Assembly (NCBI RefSeq): GCF_021277265.1
Contig: NZ_JAJSOH010000005.1
Span: forward strand, 248,001 to 312,000
Reading direction: 5' to 3'
DNA length: 64,000 nucleotides
Origin: Kineosporia rhizophila
GTDB taxonomy: Bacteria > Actinomycetota > Actinomycetes > Actinomycetales > Kineosporiaceae
Shown: positions 19,526 through 29,070 of the stretch, in pieces
Layout of the letters: each line of letters starts with the position of its first letter
Numbering within the stretch: the first letter of the stretch is position 1
Translations under genes and position numbers: made by a program
The notes under the pieces: model-generated
The model's input: the letters and a program-made list of their open reading frames with translations, nothing else
The model's database searches: none
Told to the model about the DNA's origin: nothing

Positions 19526-20385
19526 TGGCGCGCCGACACATCCGGGTGCGCCGCCTGCACCGCGATCAGCCGCACAGCAACAAACTTCGCCTGCTGGCCT
19601 TCATCGCCTCGGTCCTGATCATCGCGGGGATGCTCCTGTGGGGCCTTGGCCTCTTCATCGTCCAGACCCTCCAGGACATCGGCTCCGACTCCAGCACACC
19701 GGCCGCCGCCGCGGCGCCGCTGAGTATCGAACCCGATCCTGCTCAGGACGCCGGACTCGCGCCGGACGTGCAGAAGCAGCGGGACGAGTTGGCGCAGCGG
19801 CCCATGCCGGACAACGGCAATCCCTACGCTCACGAACCCTCGGAACTGACCACGCGGCAGGCGCCCTTGATGGTGCTGCCCCGACCGACCGGCATCGACG
19901 CCACCGGGGTGCGCACCGGGTACCCACAGACCCCCGAAGGTGCGGTGGCGCAGCTGGCCGCCATCGATCAGGCGGCCATGGAGTCCGCCTCCCTGCCAGG
20001 CGTACGAGCTGTCATCAGTGGGTGGGCGATGAAGGGCGGGCCAACGCCCGAGTCCTGGTCCACGAGCAAGGCCATGGCCGAACTGCTCTCCGGCGCTGAG
20101 CTTCCCAGCACGGGTTCGCCACGCCTATCGGTGCGCTTCACCCCGGCGATGGGGATGGTCAAGGGAACGGTGGGTGACGACTACGTCGTGGCGTGCGTGA
20201 ACTTCGCCGTCGAAACAGCCCTGTACGGCAACGCCACCGCAGCCGTCGCGGACTGCCAGCGCATGGTCTGGTCCCAGGGCCGCTGGCAGATCGGACCCGG
20301 CCCAGAGCCCGCCGTGCCGCAGTCCGTCTGGCCGGACACCGACGCCGCCCTAGACGCCGGCTGGAAGGACTTGGCCGATGCCTGA
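19525..20385 (+). CDS. Single-pass membrane protein of the transfer apparatus, possible VirB8/TcpC analogue
   Basis: 286 residues from ATG 19525, chosen because AAGGGG is 8 bases upstream and the codon overlaps the previous stop. Basic N-terminal tail, one transmembrane helix (about 23-47), an Ala/Pro/Asp linker, and an outside domain (about 120-270) of the kind GYPQTPEGAVAQLAAIDQAAMES...VAACVNF that could be NTF2-like, as in VirB8 and TcpC. The topology fits a bridge protein of the conjugation channel. No catalytic motif is seen. Assignment rests on topology and position, not on recognised sequence signature. Confidence 0.65.
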   Translation: MARRHIRVRRLHRDQPHSNKLRLLAFIASVLIIAGMLLWGLGLFIVQTLQDIGSDSSTPAAAAAPLSIEPDPAQDAGLAPDVQKQRDELAQRPMPDNGNPYAHEPSELTTRQAPLMVLPRPTGIDATGVRTGYPQTPEGAVAQLAAIDQAAMESASLPGVRAVISGWAMKGGPTPESWSTSKAMAELLSGAELPSTGSPRLSVRFTPAMGMVKGTVGDDYVVACVNFAVETALYGNATAAVADCQRMVWSQGRWQIGPGPEPAVPQSVWPDTDAALDAGWKDLADA

Positions 20386-20421
20386 GCGCAGGCGCCGCCT
20401 GACCCACCGAGGAGGTCGGCG

Positions 20422-21918
20422 ATGGACCTGAACCCGCTCTCCATCCTGGGAAAGGGCCTGGTGAAGGGTGTCTCCGAAGCCGTCATCTGGGTCATGACGC
20501 TGCTGTGGAACGCCAGCCTGACGCTGCTGGAGCTGGCCCTCCGGATCAGTGACACCTTCGCTTCCCCGGACCTGTCCCAGGAAGGCCCGCTGCGCTCGAT
20601 CCTTGGAACCACCCTGTGGCTGTCGGCATCACTGGCGACGCTGCTGGCATTGGTCCAGCTCACCGTCGCGCTGATCCGCCGGGACGGCCAGTCGCTGGGC
20701 CGGATCTTCCTCGGCATCGTCCAGTACGCACTGGTGTGGGGAAGCTTCACCAGCGTCTGGGCCGCCCTGGTGGTCTCGGCCAGCTCCCTGCAGAAGGCGA
20801 TCCTCCAGCAGACCCTCCACGCCGACGGACTGGCCGGATTCACCACCGAGGTCAGCTGGCCCCGCGACATCACCGACGCCACCCTCGCCACGATCCTGGC
20901 CATCACCAGCGTCTTTCTGATCATCCCGGCCACCTTCATGATCATCACGATGGCCGTGTTCCGCGGCGCGGCCCTCATCGTGCTGGCCGCGGTCACCCCC
21001 ATTACGGCCGCCGGGCTCCTGGCCCAGGTGGGCGCCCCGATCTTCGCCAAGCAAGCACGTTGGGGTCTGGCCGCCGTCCTCATGGCACCCACGGAGGCGC
21101 TCGTCCTGGGCGTCGGAGTCCAAGTCGCCAACGCCGACATCGCCGGCGCAGGATCCAGCACTCCCAAGGCCATCGGGACCGGCATCATCGCCGCCGGGGT
21201 CGTCGTAGTCGCCGCAGCCTCCCCACTGGCGCTCTACAGGCTCCTGGCCTGGGTCGATCCCGGCACCCCCTCCGGCGCCGCTCTGCGCCAGGCATGGGGA
21301 TCGGCCAGCGGACGCATCCTGGGCAACCCCGTCGCCGGTGCCAGCGGCGGAGGAGGCGGAGGGGAGGGTTCGCAGAACGCTTCCTCCCTGGGTAAGGCAG
21401 CAGCTGGGGCAGCCGTGGGCGGTCCTACGGGAGCCGCTACCGCAGTTGCCGGTGATGGCCGCTCCGGTGGCGAACACCAAGCCGACTCCGCCACGCAGTC
21501 CCGGATTACCTCGGCCCTGGGCAGTTTCGGCGCCGGAGTGAAGACCGTCGCCGGAGCTGGCATGCGGATGGCCGACCTGAGCGCGGATATCTACGGCGGG
21601 ACCGGAATCGGCTCACCCGGCTACAGCATGAGCCCAGCCGACCAGGCCGCCACGTCCACCGACACCGGCACACCCCGCCGCCGCACCCCACCCCAGCAGG
21701 CCCAGACCACTCCCGCGCAGCCGCGTCCTCCAGCGCCTGATACCGGCGGAACGAGCTCGCCCACGGCTGCGCCGGGTGGTGCGGTCAGCCCGCAGTCCAG
21801 CGGCGCACCGCGCCCGGGAACTCCCGGAGCGGGTGGCCAGAACCCTGCTCCCGGATCAGGTGGTCAGCACGGCTCACGCGGCTCGACCGGATCGGGCCAG
21901 AAGGGCAGCGGGAAATGA
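20422..21918 (+). CDS. Polytopic VirB6/TrbL-like conjugation channel protein
   Basis: 498 residues. Six or so hydrophobic helices fill residues 20-300 (for example LWLSASLATLLALVQLTVAL and ATFMIITMAVFRGAALIVLAAVTPI), with the APIFAKQARWGLAAVLMAPTEALVLG stretch typical of VirB6/TrbL-like proteins split into short pieces here. The last 190 residues are Gly/Ser/Pro/Thr-rich and probably disordered. In conjugation systems this class forms the inner-membrane pore. ATG 20422 has CGAGGAGG 6 bases upstream. Its stop overlaps the next start (ATGA). Confidence 0.8.
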   Translation: MDLNPLSILGKGLVKGVSEAVIWVMTLLWNASLTLLELALRISDTFASPDLSQEGPLRSILGTTLWLSASLATLLALVQLTVALIRRDGQSLGRIFLGIVQYALVWGSFTSVWAALVVSASSLQKAILQQTLHADGLAGFTTEVSWPRDITDATLATILAITSVFLIIPATFMIITMAVFRGAALIVLAAVTPITAAGLLAQVGAPIFAKQARWGLAAVLMAPTEALVLGVGVQVANADIAGAGSSTPKAIGTGIIAAGVVVVAAASPLALYRLLAWVDPGTPSGAALRQAWGSASGRILGNPVAGASGGGGGGEGSQNASSLGKAAAGAAVGGPTGAATAVAGDGRSGGEHQADSATQSRITSALGSFGAGVKTVAGAGMRMADLSADIYGGTGIGSPGYSMSPADQAATSTDTGTPRRRTPPQQAQTTPAQPRPPAPDTGGTSSPTAAPGGAVSPQSSGAPRPGTPGAGGQNPAPGSGGQHGSRGSTGSGQKGSGK

Positions 21919-23396
21919 ACCCGGTTGTTCGGTACGGCGATTGGGCTCCCGAACGCGGGGGTTGGTTGTTCGGGCTATCCGGCCCGGCGTGGGTCCTGAC
22001 CGTGCTCAGCGCCTCCCCGCTGTTGCTTGCGATCAGCGCCAGCAACTGGGGCGCCGCGGCCCTCTGCCTACTCGGCTGGCTCACGGTGGTCACCGGCATC
22101 GGCGTTCCCGTTCGGGGACGAGTGACAGCGAAGTGGTTGCGGGACGTCGCCCTTCATCAGATCGGAGGATCCATGGGTTGGAGCAGTTGGCGCTCGTCGG
22201 CCGCCGCCGGACAGGCCGGTGAACAGGCCGACCTGCCCGGTGTCCTGGCCGGCATCAGGGTCCATGACGGCCCACCGTTCGGGCCGATGCTGCGGCGTCC
22301 GGCCTTGGTCCAGGACCTTGCCGCGCGTACCTGGTGCGTGGTGGCTCGCATCAGCCACCCCGGGATCGGCATGGCTGAGGCCGGCACTCGGGAGCGGATG
22401 GGTGAGGGACTGGCGGGGCTCCTCGAAGGCGCTATGACCGCCGACCTGGTCTCGGTCATCGCTCTGCACGTGAGGACGGTGCCGGACGACGGTTCCGAAC
22501 GTGCCGCGTGGCAACGCTCCAACCTTCGCCGCAGCGCCCCCGCCCTGGCCTTGCAGATCGACCGGGAACTGAGCGCAGGCGTGCTGGCCACCGGCGTGCG
22601 CACCGAGACCTACGTGTCCGTGCGCGTCGAGGACCGCAAGATCGCCCGTCAGGTCAAATCCGCCGGCGGCGGCATCGACGGCACAGCGCGAGTCCTGGCC
22701 TCCCTGATGAACGAACTGGAAGCCGGGCTCATGGGCGCGATCGGCTGCACCCAGGTCGAATGGCTGGAATCGCCGACCCTGGCAGCGGTGATCCGCACCG
22801 GATTTGCTCCCGGCGACCGCGCCGGCCTCAACGATCAAGCGACAGCGTTTCCGATCAGCGCGGCCGGACCCACCCATGCCCCGGCACCGGGGTGGCGCTC
22901 CTACACCCACGACGCCTGGTCCAGCGTGACGTCCGCGCTGCTCCTGCCCCAGCGCGGCGCCGTCATGGGAGCACTCGCGCCGGTGCTCACACCCACCAGC
23001 ATCGGCGAACGCCGCTGCGTCACCATCTTCTTCGCGCCCATCCAGGCTCAGCACGCCGACCGACTCGTCGGCCGAGCCGCCATGTCCTCCACATCCGCCG
23101 CAGAAGTCCGCCACCGACTCGGCTTCACCAGCCGCGCCGCTCACCACCGCGACGCCTCCCGCGTGGCCGATACCGATGCCCAGTTGGCCGGGGGCAGGGC
23201 GCTGGTTCGAACCGCAGCCGTTGCGTGCGTGACCGTGCCTTCAACCTGGCCGGTGGAGGACCACGGACGCCGATTGGAAGCCTCTGTGCGTGCGGCCGGT
23301 TTCACCGCCCTTCGCCTGGATCTGGCCCAGGACAGCGGCTTCGCCGCCGCTGCGATCCCGCTCGGGATCGGCCTTCCCGGCAGGAGCCTGCTATGA
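21915..23396 (+). CDS. SCO6880-like membrane protein (VirB3/VirB4 N-terminal part)
   Basis: 493 residues. Two helices near the N-terminus (about 26-63) follow VRYGDWAPERGGWLFGLSG, then a long soluble region without a P-loop. The pattern matches actinobacterial SCO6880-type proteins and resembles VirB3 fused to the N-terminal domain of VirB4. The ATPase half is the next gene, whose ATG overlaps this stop (ATGA). Together they probably make one VirB4-like energising complex at the membrane. Family naming is from memory of the pattern and not verified. Confidence 0.75.
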   Translation: MNPVVRYGDWAPERGGWLFGLSGPAWVLTVLSASPLLLAISASNWGAAALCLLGWLTVVTGIGVPVRGRVTAKWLRDVALHQIGGSMGWSSWRSSAAAGQAGEQADLPGVLAGIRVHDGPPFGPMLRRPALVQDLAARTWCVVARISHPGIGMAEAGTRERMGEGLAGLLEGAMTADLVSVIALHVRTVPDDGSERAAWQRSNLRRSAPALALQIDRELSAGVLATGVRTETYVSVRVEDRKIARQVKSAGGGIDGTARVLASLMNELEAGLMGAIGCTQVEWLESPTLAAVIRTGFAPGDRAGLNDQATAFPISAAGPTHAPAPGWRSYTHDAWSSVTSALLLPQRGAVMGALAPVLTPTSIGERRCVTIFFAPIQAQHADRLVGRAAMSSTSAAEVRHRLGFTSRAAHHRDASRVADTDAQLAGGRALVRTAAVACVTVPSTWPVEDHGRRLEASVRAAGFTALRLDLAQDSGFAAAAIPLGIGLPGRSLL

Positions 23397-24922
23397 CCCG
23401 CTCGAACCGCCGGCACGGCCCCGGCCGCCACCTTGGACGCCATGGTGGACGCGACCTGAGCGCCCTGGCCGAAGATTTCGGACACCACCTGCCCTCACTC
23501 CCCAGCGCACCGATGGCACCAGCGCCGACGTCGATGTTCGGCGGGCTGATTCCGCTGCGCGGCCACCGCCGCGCCGGGGCAGGGTGGGCACCCGTACCCG
23601 CCCCGCTACCGGTGTGGCAGATGACCAGCGACCAAACCCCCGGCGTATGGCCGCTCATCGCCTCCGACGCGATGCCGGCGACCGGTGCTCTCGTGGGTAT
23701 CGACTGGCTGTCGGGGGGAGCCTTTCACGCTGACCCGATCGGCTGGACCCTCAGCGGCGAAGCAGGCGTCACCAACCCAAACATGTCAGTCTTCGGATCA
23801 CCCGGCCGCGGAAAGTCTTCTCTCATCAAGACGTTCTGCTTGCGCATGATGGCTTACGGGTACCGCACATTGGTCCTCGGAGACGTCAAGGACGAATACG
23901 AACCGATGTGCCGGGCCCTCGGCGTGGCTCCTCATGCCATCGGCCCTGGACTGCCCGCACGGATCAACCCCCTCGATGCCGGACCGCTGGCCACCGGGTG
24001 GGAAAACCTCACCGCCTCAGAGGCACAGCGCCGGGCAGCGATCATCTTTTCCCGATGGCAGATGCTGCTCCAGGGCTTGATCGGATCCCAGGGCGTGGTG
24101 TGCGGGCCATCCATCGCCAACGCCATCGCGCACATCCTTCGCCAGCTCACCGGGTACACCGACGGCAGCACCCACCTGCGCGAGGTCACCATCCCCCACG
24201 TCTGGCACGCCCTGGACAATCCCGACGACGCCATGATCCACGCAGCCCGCTACCGCAACCGCCAGCACATGCTCGACGAGACCCGCTCGTTGCGCGACGC
24301 GCTGGGATCCCTGGTCAAAGGACACCTGGCCGGCCTTTTCGACGCACCCACCACCATCGATGTCGATTGGGATGCGCCGGTGCAGTCGCTGTCCTTGGCC
24401 CGGCTGGAGCCGCTGGGGGACGAGGCCATCGGCATCGGCTTGGCCGCGCTCAACAGTTGGGGTCGCGCCATGACCGACGCCGCAGAACCCGGCTCCGCTC
24501 CCATGATCGTCGTGCGCGACGAAGCCTGGAAAGTCATGCGATTGGGCGTCGATGCCGTCAAAGCCCTCGATGGCGACCTGCGATTGTCCCGCCGCGACGG
24601 CTGCGTCCAGATCATCGTCGCCCACAAGCCCAGCGACCTGCTCACCGTCGGGGACGCAGGTTCCCAGGCCGTGGCGATCGCCCGCGACCTCATTCACCTG
24701 TGCTCCACCAAAGTTCTTCTGGGACAAGATGAACGCATCGGCGAAGACCTCGCCGGCATGCTCGGCCTCTCCCTGATGGCCGAACAGGTCGTCACCCACT
24801 GGGCCACCGGCGCACCCGGCCGTGCCCTGTGGATCGTCGGCCAGCGAGCCTTCAAAGTCGCCGCCGTCCGCTCCGCCAGCGAGATCGTCCTCACCGACAC
24901 CAACGAGGCGATTCGCCGATGA
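23393..24922 (+). CDS. VirB4/TraE-type conjugation ATPase
   Basis: 509 residues from ATG 23393, which overlaps the previous stop. Walker A GSPGRGKS (135-142) is followed by TLVLGDVKDEYEPM and Walker B IVVRDEAW (Asp376-Glu377), then a HAS-helicase-like core (SRRDGCVQIIVAHKPSDLLTVGD). This is the C-terminal ATPase half of VirB4; the N-terminal half is the preceding gene. It powers channel assembly and transfer. The ATGA overlap with the next gene continues the coupled operon. Confidence 0.92.
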   Translation: MTRSNRRHGPGRHLGRHGGRDLSALAEDFGHHLPSLPSAPMAPAPTSMFGGLIPLRGHRRAGAGWAPVPAPLPVWQMTSDQTPGVWPLIASDAMPATGALVGIDWLSGGAFHADPIGWTLSGEAGVTNPNMSVFGSPGRGKSSLIKTFCLRMMAYGYRTLVLGDVKDEYEPMCRALGVAPHAIGPGLPARINPLDAGPLATGWENLTASEAQRRAAIIFSRWQMLLQGLIGSQGVVCGPSIANAIAHILRQLTGYTDGSTHLREVTIPHVWHALDNPDDAMIHAARYRNRQHMLDETRSLRDALGSLVKGHLAGLFDAPTTIDVDWDAPVQSLSLARLEPLGDEAIGIGLAALNSWGRAMTDAAEPGSAPMIVVRDEAWKVMRLGVDAVKALDGDLRLSRRDGCVQIIVAHKPSDLLTVGDAGSQAVAIARDLIHLCSTKVLLGQDERIGEDLAGMLGLSLMAEQVVTHWATGAPGRALWIVGQRAFKVAAVRSASEIVLTDTNEAIRR

Positions 24923-26094
24923 CCCACCTTGACATCACTGGCCTCCGCCCGGCTCGTTCCGATCGACGGTACCCGCCGAGCAGCGATGCCGGAGCCACCT
25001 CCACGGTGCTCCTGATCCCGGTGCTGGCCGTCCCGTTCCTGCTGTTCCTGATCGTCACGGCGGCTGGCGTCGCGTTGGGCGTCAACACCGCCAATTGCAC
25101 CAGCGATGTGGCCATCACCAACGCTGCCGCTGCACGAGGTACCGCGGACAGGCAGAAGTCGATCCGCGTCGATCAGACGGTCCGCGCGCACGTCGCGACG
25201 ATCGTGAGCGTTGCGTCGGCGCTGCCGCTGCCCGAGCGAGACCAGCAGTTGGCCGCCCGGATCGCCATAGCCACGGCGCTCCAGGAGTCCAGTCTGCGCA
25301 ATCTGACGTACGGGGACCGGGACAGTCTGGGGCTGTTCCAGCAGCGTGGAGCCTGGGCGCCCGCCGAGCAGCGCACCGACCCAGCAACGGCGGCGCACAT
25401 GTTCTTTCACGGTGGTCAGGCCGGTCAGCCAGGGCTGATGGACATCGCTGGCTGGCAGGACATGCCCCTCGCTCAAGCGGCACAGGCCGTCCAGCGCTCA
25501 GCATTCCCTTCGGCCTACAGCGCGTGGCAGGACCAGGCATCCGAGCTCGTAGCCGACATGTGGCCCGCCGAGGGTGCCACCACGGGCGAGGCGATCCAGG
25601 CGCGGCTGAGTGGTCAGGATGCTTGTCCCGCCGTCATCAGTGACCTCGGTCAGAGCGTGGCTCTTCCCGAGGGGTATGAGCTTCCGCCGTCAACGTCGGC
25701 CCCGGTGCGGACGGCGATCGGCTGGGCGTTGCAGCAGCTCGGAACTCCGTACAAGTACGGCGGTCACTGCACTGACCCTCACGGCAGTGATCCCTGGGGG
25801 CGCTGCGATTGCAGCTCCCTTCTCCAGCAGGCGTACGCACACGCAGGGATCACCATCCCCCGAACGACGGTCGGGCAACGAGTCAGCGGATCCGCCGTCT
25901 CGATCGATCAGGTCCGCCCTGGAGATCTGATTTTCATCCTGGGCGACGGCAGCGGCCCGAACGATCCCCGCCACGTCGGCATGGCCCTCGGCGACGGCCT
26001 CCTTGTTCAAGCGCCCAAGAGCGGAGACGTGGTCAAAGTTAGCGACATCGCGGGCGAATGGGCGCAGCCCCTGGCCGTTCGGCGGATCGCATGA
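24919..26094 (+). CDS. Bifunctional cell-wall hydrolase (lysozyme-like plus NlpC/P60)
   Basis: 391 residues. A membrane anchor (about 29-55) is followed by a transglycosylase-like domain with Glu123 in ALQESSLRN and GDRDSLGLFQQR. A C-terminal NlpC/P60 peptidase has Cys298 (CDCSSLLQQAY) and His352 (RHVGMAL). Two-domain hydrolases of this type open the peptidoglycan for Gram-positive conjugation channels. ATG 24919 overlaps the VirB4 stop. An outside location is expected from the anchor. Confidence 0.92.
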   Translation: MTHLDITGLRPARSDRRYPPSSDAGATSTVLLIPVLAVPFLLFLIVTAAGVALGVNTANCTSDVAITNAAAARGTADRQKSIRVDQTVRAHVATIVSVASALPLPERDQQLAARIAIATALQESSLRNLTYGDRDSLGLFQQRGAWAPAEQRTDPATAAHMFFHGGQAGQPGLMDIAGWQDMPLAQAAQAVQRSAFPSAYSAWQDQASELVADMWPAEGATTGEAIQARLSGQDACPAVISDLGQSVALPEGYELPPSTSAPVRTAIGWALQQLGTPYKYGGHCTDPHGSDPWGRCDCSSLLQQAYAHAGITIPRTTVGQRVSGSAVSIDQVRPGDLIFILGDGSGPNDPRHVGMALGDGLLVQAPKSGDVVKVSDIAGEWAQPLAVRRIA

Positions 26095-26107
26095 AAGGCG
26101 GACGCTC

Positions 26108-26692
26108 ATGAGTGCACGACCATCTCGTGACCCTTCCCCGATCGGTCGCCAGGGCGAGTTGGCCCTGATCGTGTTCGCCTGCATCGTCCTGACCTGTGCG
26201 TGGTGCGCGGTGGCGGGAGTCAGCGCAGTCACGCTTCTGGCGTCCGGAACCTGGATCTGGCCCGAAACCTCAGCTGCGGGGGTCCAGGTTGTCCGAGGCC
26301 TGGCGACCGGTAACCCGGACCAAGGCTGGCAGGTGCACCAGGCCAGCCAGCTGCCGGGGCCCGCAGCGATCTACACCGGGGCGATTCTCGGGCAGCTCTT
26401 CGCAGCGACAGCCGCCTGTTTATTCGCCTGGGTGGTCTTTCGGGTTCGGCTGCCCAACGACGGACGGCGCGGACTGGCCAGCCGGCACGAAGCGGCCCAG
26501 GTCCTCGGCTTGGCCCGACTGCGCAAGGTCGCCCCGGTGATCCGCCCGGACCTCACCGGCAAGCGCCCAGCACGCGATTCCCCCGCCAGGACCGTGCGGT
26601 CCAAGGCACCACGACACGCGCAACAACCGACCATCCGCACGTCTGACCTCGATCCGCGAAGTGCAACTGGGAGGAGGAGTTCCCGATCATGA
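26108..26692 (+). CDS. Two-helix membrane protein, likely detached N-terminal domain of the VirD4 coupling protein
   Basis: 194 residues from ATG 26108. Two transmembrane helices (about 18-45 and 83-110) flank an outside loop; the inside part reads GLASRHEAAQVLGLARLRKVAPVIRPDL, which is what normally precedes the ATPase domain in fused TraG/VirD4 proteins of actinobacteria. The next gene begins exactly where that ATPase domain would, with its ATG overlapping this stop. The C-terminal 20 residues look unconserved. The split may be natural or a frameshift; see findings. Confidence 0.75.
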   Translation: MSARPSRDPSPIGRQGELALIVFACIVLTCAWCAVAGVSAVTLLASGTWIWPETSAAGVQVVRGLATGNPDQGWQVHQASQLPGPAAIYTGAILGQLFAATAACLFAWVVFRVRLPNDGRRGLASRHEAAQVLGLARLRKVAPVIRPDLTGKRPARDSPARTVRSKAPRHAQQPTIRTSDLDPRSATGRRSSRS

Positions 26693-28221
26693 GGCTCACG
26701 GTGCGCAGGTCGGCCAGCAAGGGCTGGAAGCCGAATCAGGTCGGATGGCATCTGGGTCGTTCCCGCTTTCCCCGCGGTGTGGACTTGTGGGTTCCCTACG
26801 ACCGCACTGCAGGGGTTTTCGGAGCCCAGGGGTCGGGCAAGACCTTGGACTTGCTGGTTCCGGCGCTGTTGGATCATCCCGGTCCGGCCATCACGACGTT
26901 GACCAAGCTGGATGATCTTCTGCTGAGCGTGGGGCGCCGTCAGCGTCGCGGCCCGGTCGCTGTGTTGGACCCGTTCGGTCAAGCTCCGGGACTGCCGGCC
27001 CTGGTGTGGGATCCGGTCGCCGGATGCGTTGACCCAGCGGTCGCCGAACGTCGAGCGAAAGCGTTCACCGCGGGAACGGTGTCCGGAGCTGTCAGTGGCG
27101 GAAAAGCCGACAACGCCGCCCGCTTCTATGCCGCCGAAAGCGCCAAAGTCCTCCAAGGCTTCTTTCACGCCGCAGCCTTGACCGGACGCTCTGTCGAGCA
27201 CGTCCTGTCCTGGGTGGCCAATCCCGTCGCCGCCGAAGAGCCGATGGAAATCTTGCGACAGCACCCGGCGTCCGCCAGGTTCTGGGACGGCTTGTTGGCA
27301 GGCGCGTTGCACGGGTCGCCGGACACGGTCGGGAACACCATCACGACCACCCAGCAGGCGATGTCGCTGTTCTTTCAGCCAGCGATCCGGCAGCGGTGTG
27401 TTCCCTCAACCCGTAACCCGGCTACCGATGTCCGCTCGCTGATCGAGAACAACGGCACGATATACCTTCTGGGCAGAGAGGATCCGTACGCCTCCGCTTC
27501 CCCGCTGATGACCGCCGTGGCTGAGCACGTCCTGGACACGGCCCTGGCGATGGCTACCGCCAGCCCCTATGGGCGCCTGGCCCCGAGCTTCCTGGCCTGT
27601 CTGGACGAACTGCCGTCGACGACGCCGTTGCCGACGCTGCGCGTGCGGATGGCGAACGAACGGGCGCTCGGACTGTCGTTCATCTACGCCTCTCAGACCT
27701 GGCGGCAGCTGGTGGTCTCCTACGGTGAGGACGAAGCCCGATCGCTGTTCGGGTTGACCAATGTGCTGGTCATTTTCGGTGGAGGCAAGGATTACGCCTT
27801 CAATCGCGAAGTGTCCGATCTTGTTGGGACGACCAGGATCTCCCGGCAGACCCTCACGGACGGACCGGGAGGAGTGGGCACGTCCCACGCCGGTGAGGAT
27901 GTCCCCGTCCTGCGGCCAGAGCAGATCCGCACCCTGCCCGAGCGCCAGGCGCTCGTCATCGCCGAGAACGCCGCACCGATCGTGGCCCGCCTGACGCGCT
28001 GCATCGACGGATCCTCCGGGCAGCGTCTCCTGTCCGAGCTCGGCGACGCACGAGAGCGAGTCGGCCAGGCCCGACGAGTCCAGGTCGACGTCGCCGTCGA
28101 AACAGCCCGCGCTCTGGCCTACTCCCGCGAGGCCCGCCTGACACCAAGCGTTCCAGCGGAACCCGAGCCAGGAACACAAGCCCTCACAGACGACCCACCC
28201 ACCCACCAGGGATGGAGGTAA
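26689..28221 (+). CDS. traG: VirD4/TraG-type coupling protein ATPase (lacks its own membrane domain)
   Basis: 510 residues. Walker A GAQGSGKT (45-52) comes unusually early because the membrane helices are in the preceding gene. Walker B is CLDELP (Asp306-Glu307), followed by the TraG-like ALGLSFIYASQTWRQL and GLTNVLVIFGGGKD. Coupling proteins hand the relaxase-DNA complex to the channel. GGAGGAGG about 10 bases before ATG 26689 gives it an independent ribosome site besides the ATGA overlap. C-terminal residues are Pro/Ala rich. Confidence 0.92.
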   Translation: MRLTVRRSASKGWKPNQVGWHLGRSRFPRGVDLWVPYDRTAGVFGAQGSGKTLDLLVPALLDHPGPAITTLTKLDDLLLSVGRRQRRGPVAVLDPFGQAPGLPALVWDPVAGCVDPAVAERRAKAFTAGTVSGAVSGGKADNAARFYAAESAKVLQGFFHAAALTGRSVEHVLSWVANPVAAEEPMEILRQHPASARFWDGLLAGALHGSPDTVGNTITTTQQAMSLFFQPAIRQRCVPSTRNPATDVRSLIENNGTIYLLGREDPYASASPLMTAVAEHVLDTALAMATASPYGRLAPSFLACLDELPSTTPLPTLRVRMANERALGLSFIYASQTWRQLVVSYGEDEARSLFGLTNVLVIFGGGKDYAFNREVSDLVGTTRISRQTLTDGPGGVGTSHAGEDVPVLRPEQIRTLPERQALVIAENAAPIVARLTRCIDGSSGQRLLSELGDARERVGQARRVQVDVAVETARALAYSREARLTPSVPAEPEPGTQALTDDPPTHQGWR

Positions 28222-28224
28222 GTC

Positions 28225-28878
28225 ATGACTCCCTCACGACCGCCGGCACTGGACCCGATGGTCTGGCCCTTCCCCCGACCGCCCCAGGACGTGGAGCGCA
28301 CGGCCGCGGCCATGGCCATGGTGGCCGCGGGCGACCAGGACGTCATCGAAGCCCTCGGCGACGTGCACCAGCTGCCCCGGCCCTGGGATCCCGGTACGTG
28401 CCCGGCTCCGTTGCGTGCACAGATCTGGCACTGGTGCGACCTGGTCGCCGGCTGGATCAACGCCCAGCTGCTGTGGCGACCGACCCAGATGATTCCGGCC
28501 TGCTGGCCCGCCCACCCGCACATCGCCCATGAGCTGCCGCTGCTGGCCTGCCAGCGGCTCAACGCCGAAAAGAGCTTTGATCCGGCGGCTCTGGAGGAGT
28601 GGCATCGCTACACCCTCGCGTATTTCCTGGACAGGCTGCGGGATCGGCTGGGGGATTCCTCGTGCCGCGACGGTAAGCACATGGACTGGCCGGGGCGTGC
28701 CCGGCAGCAGTCGTTCCAGTCCCCGGCGGCGATGTTTCAGCGCGGTGAGCATTTCGCGGCCGACACCGATACCCCCAACCCGTACCAGAACCTTTCGCCC
28801 ACCAAAGCTACTGACTCGGAGCAGCATTCCAGCCTTTCTGACGTCCTGAACGGATCCGGTCGCGGGAGGACGCCGTGA
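28225..28878 (+). CDS. Conserved-looking hypothetical protein of the transfer operon
   Basis: 217 residues, no membrane segment. A central Trp/His-rich helical part (IWHWCDLVAGWINAQLLW...PACWPAHPHIAHELPLLACQRLNAEK...EEWHRYTLAYFLDRL) resembles the DUF4913-like accessory proteins of actinobacterial conjugative elements in spacing of W, CW-H-H and EWH, but I cannot confirm the family. The tail is disordered. It starts 3 bases after the coupling protein gene and ends with a GTGA overlap to a downstream open frame. Role unknown. Confidence 0.7.
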   Translation: MTPSRPPALDPMVWPFPRPPQDVERTAAAMAMVAAGDQDVIEALGDVHQLPRPWDPGTCPAPLRAQIWHWCDLVAGWINAQLLWRPTQMIPACWPAHPHIAHELPLLACQRLNAEKSFDPAALEEWHRYTLAYFLDRLRDRLGDSSCRDGKHMDWPGRARQQSFQSPAAMFQRGEHFAADTDTPNPYQNLSPTKATDSEQHSSLSDVLNGSGRGRTP

Positions 28879-29070
28879 GCGCCGGGCCGGGCGCTCAGGA
28901 GCCGGTGGATGGGCCTACGCTGGTTCCTGCAAGCACGCAGGCGACAGCAGGTGCTCATGACTCTGACGCTCAGACCGGGGCGAGCCCGTACTCGGTGCCC
29001 TCGGATGCAGGCAGCTCCTACCCGACCGCGCAACTGTCAGAGTTCGACGTCCACGGAATGGGGAACCGCG

